From contig OY744606.1 in assembly GCA_963556255.1 (NCBI GenBank), forward strand, positions 81,602,855 through 81,666,854: a stretch of DNA of 64,000 nt. Direction: 5' to 3'. This DNA is from Allolobophora icterica (taxonomy: Eukaryota > Annelida > Clitellata > Crassiclitellata > Lumbricidae). Positions 63,217 to 64,000 of the stretch are shown piece by piece (the stretch's first letter is position 1; each line of letters opens with the position of its first letter). A model generated the notes under the pieces. The model was not told where the DNA came from and did no database searches. It saw nothing but the letters and a program-made list of their open reading frames with translations. The translations under genes were made by a program, and so were the position numbers.

Positions 63217-64000
63217 ACAAGACATCCAGCTGTTGTAAATAAAGTGTTGCTGTCGTAGTGTTGTTCTATTCTCCGTTTTGATTTACGGCCGGTTACATCA
63301 GAACCCTACCCCTCTCAACCCTTCATCGTTGTCCAGCTACTATTGGCCAATCTACATCGTAGTTTATAACTGGTGGTGGGTGGGGTGACCCGGGTGAGAG
63401 GGGTTTCTATTGTTAAACGGAAATTATCGTCTGAAGAGGTGGACCCATAGAGAGCATTACGTGAGATTATGTGCAGGACTTCGAGGAGTAGGTAGAATGC
63501 GATCGAACGTCTCTTGTGTCTCCAATGAGTTAGAGCAGAACGTTTTGTACCGTTTCTTTGTAGTCTCTCTCGGTCTTTCTGTCCCACTCTCTCACTGTAT
63601 CTCTGCCTGTCCATGTATTTCTCTGTCCCACTCTGTCTTTCTGTCTCTCTGTGAATTACTCAGTTTGACGCAGACCACAAAATTGTTTTTGTAATGACAA
63701 TAAATCGCTTTTATGTCCTAAAGTTCAGAGCGAACGTCAAAACATTGATATTGATTGGGCGGAGGGAGGGAAATTATGAGAACGACGAAGAGTCTCTTCT
63801 GCTCTTCAGCCACGAAGCTAACATTACGCATGTTACAAATAAGCTATGCGTAATTTCAGAGACGCATGAACGAATTTACGCCTAAAGAACTCTTTCTCTC
63901 TCTTCTCTGTCTGTCTTTCTCTCTCGGTCTCTGTCTACGTCTCTTGCTCTCAAACGTTTACGTTCGGCTGTACACTGTACAGCCAGCCATAAACATTCTA
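63217..64000. other. Gene B intron 7, cut by the window end
   Basis: Aligns with 23960-24765 of gene A. CT-rich near 63560-63655 and 63890-63950. No gene. Confidence 0.6.

Overview
This window is animal nuclear DNA, most likely from a non-vertebrate metazoan with a repeat-rich genome. Short GT-AG exons of 54-440 bp sit in introns packed with non-LTR retrotransposons, hAT-like, mariner, pogo and piggyBac elements, and expanded micro- and minisatellites. I cannot name the phylum from the sequence. No bacterial, viral or organellar genes were seen, and no tRNA or rRNA gene was recognised.

The protein-coding content is one gene family: SLC6 (neurotransmitter/amino-acid : sodium symporters). Gene A (1649-40699, + strand) is complete. 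I joined 15 exons into a 2193-base frame (730 residues plus stop) whose phases agree at every GT-AG junction and which carries the SLC6 landmarks from the RxxW motif through TM12 to a charged C-terminal tail. Gene B (51005-62592 and beyond the right edge) is a head-to-tail paralogue. Its first seven exons have identical lengths and phases and differ from A at about 21 of 298 residues.

Layout: 1-1648, upstream and 5' leader of A; 1649-40699, gene A; 40700-41420, its 3' UTR with three 43-bp hairpin repeats and a poly(A) signal; 41504-42727, a palindrome-rich mobile element; 43655-51004, duplicated upstream region of B, split by a roughly 5.9-kb insertion holding an old antisense non-LTR element; 51005-64000, gene B exons 1-7. 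Because introns of A and B align outside insertions, B supplies empty sites for many insertions in A and vice versa. Target-site duplications (TA, TTAA, 8-bp) are visible for several elements.

The main biological observations concern gene A's protein. At the position of the chloride-site serine in TM7 (GAT-1 Ser331, SERT Ser372; LeuT Glu290) it has Asp346, and the paired TM6 serine (GAT-1 Ser295) is Ala310. This resembles the chloride-independent bacterial arrangement. The outer gate pair Arg/Asp is Lys54/Ser465, while the inner gate pair is kept. The main structural observations are a 3.7-kb GTTCGGTC-type minisatellite with higher-order periodicity in intron 9, and a pair of oppositely oriented ~640-bp hAT-like elements bracketing exon 10.
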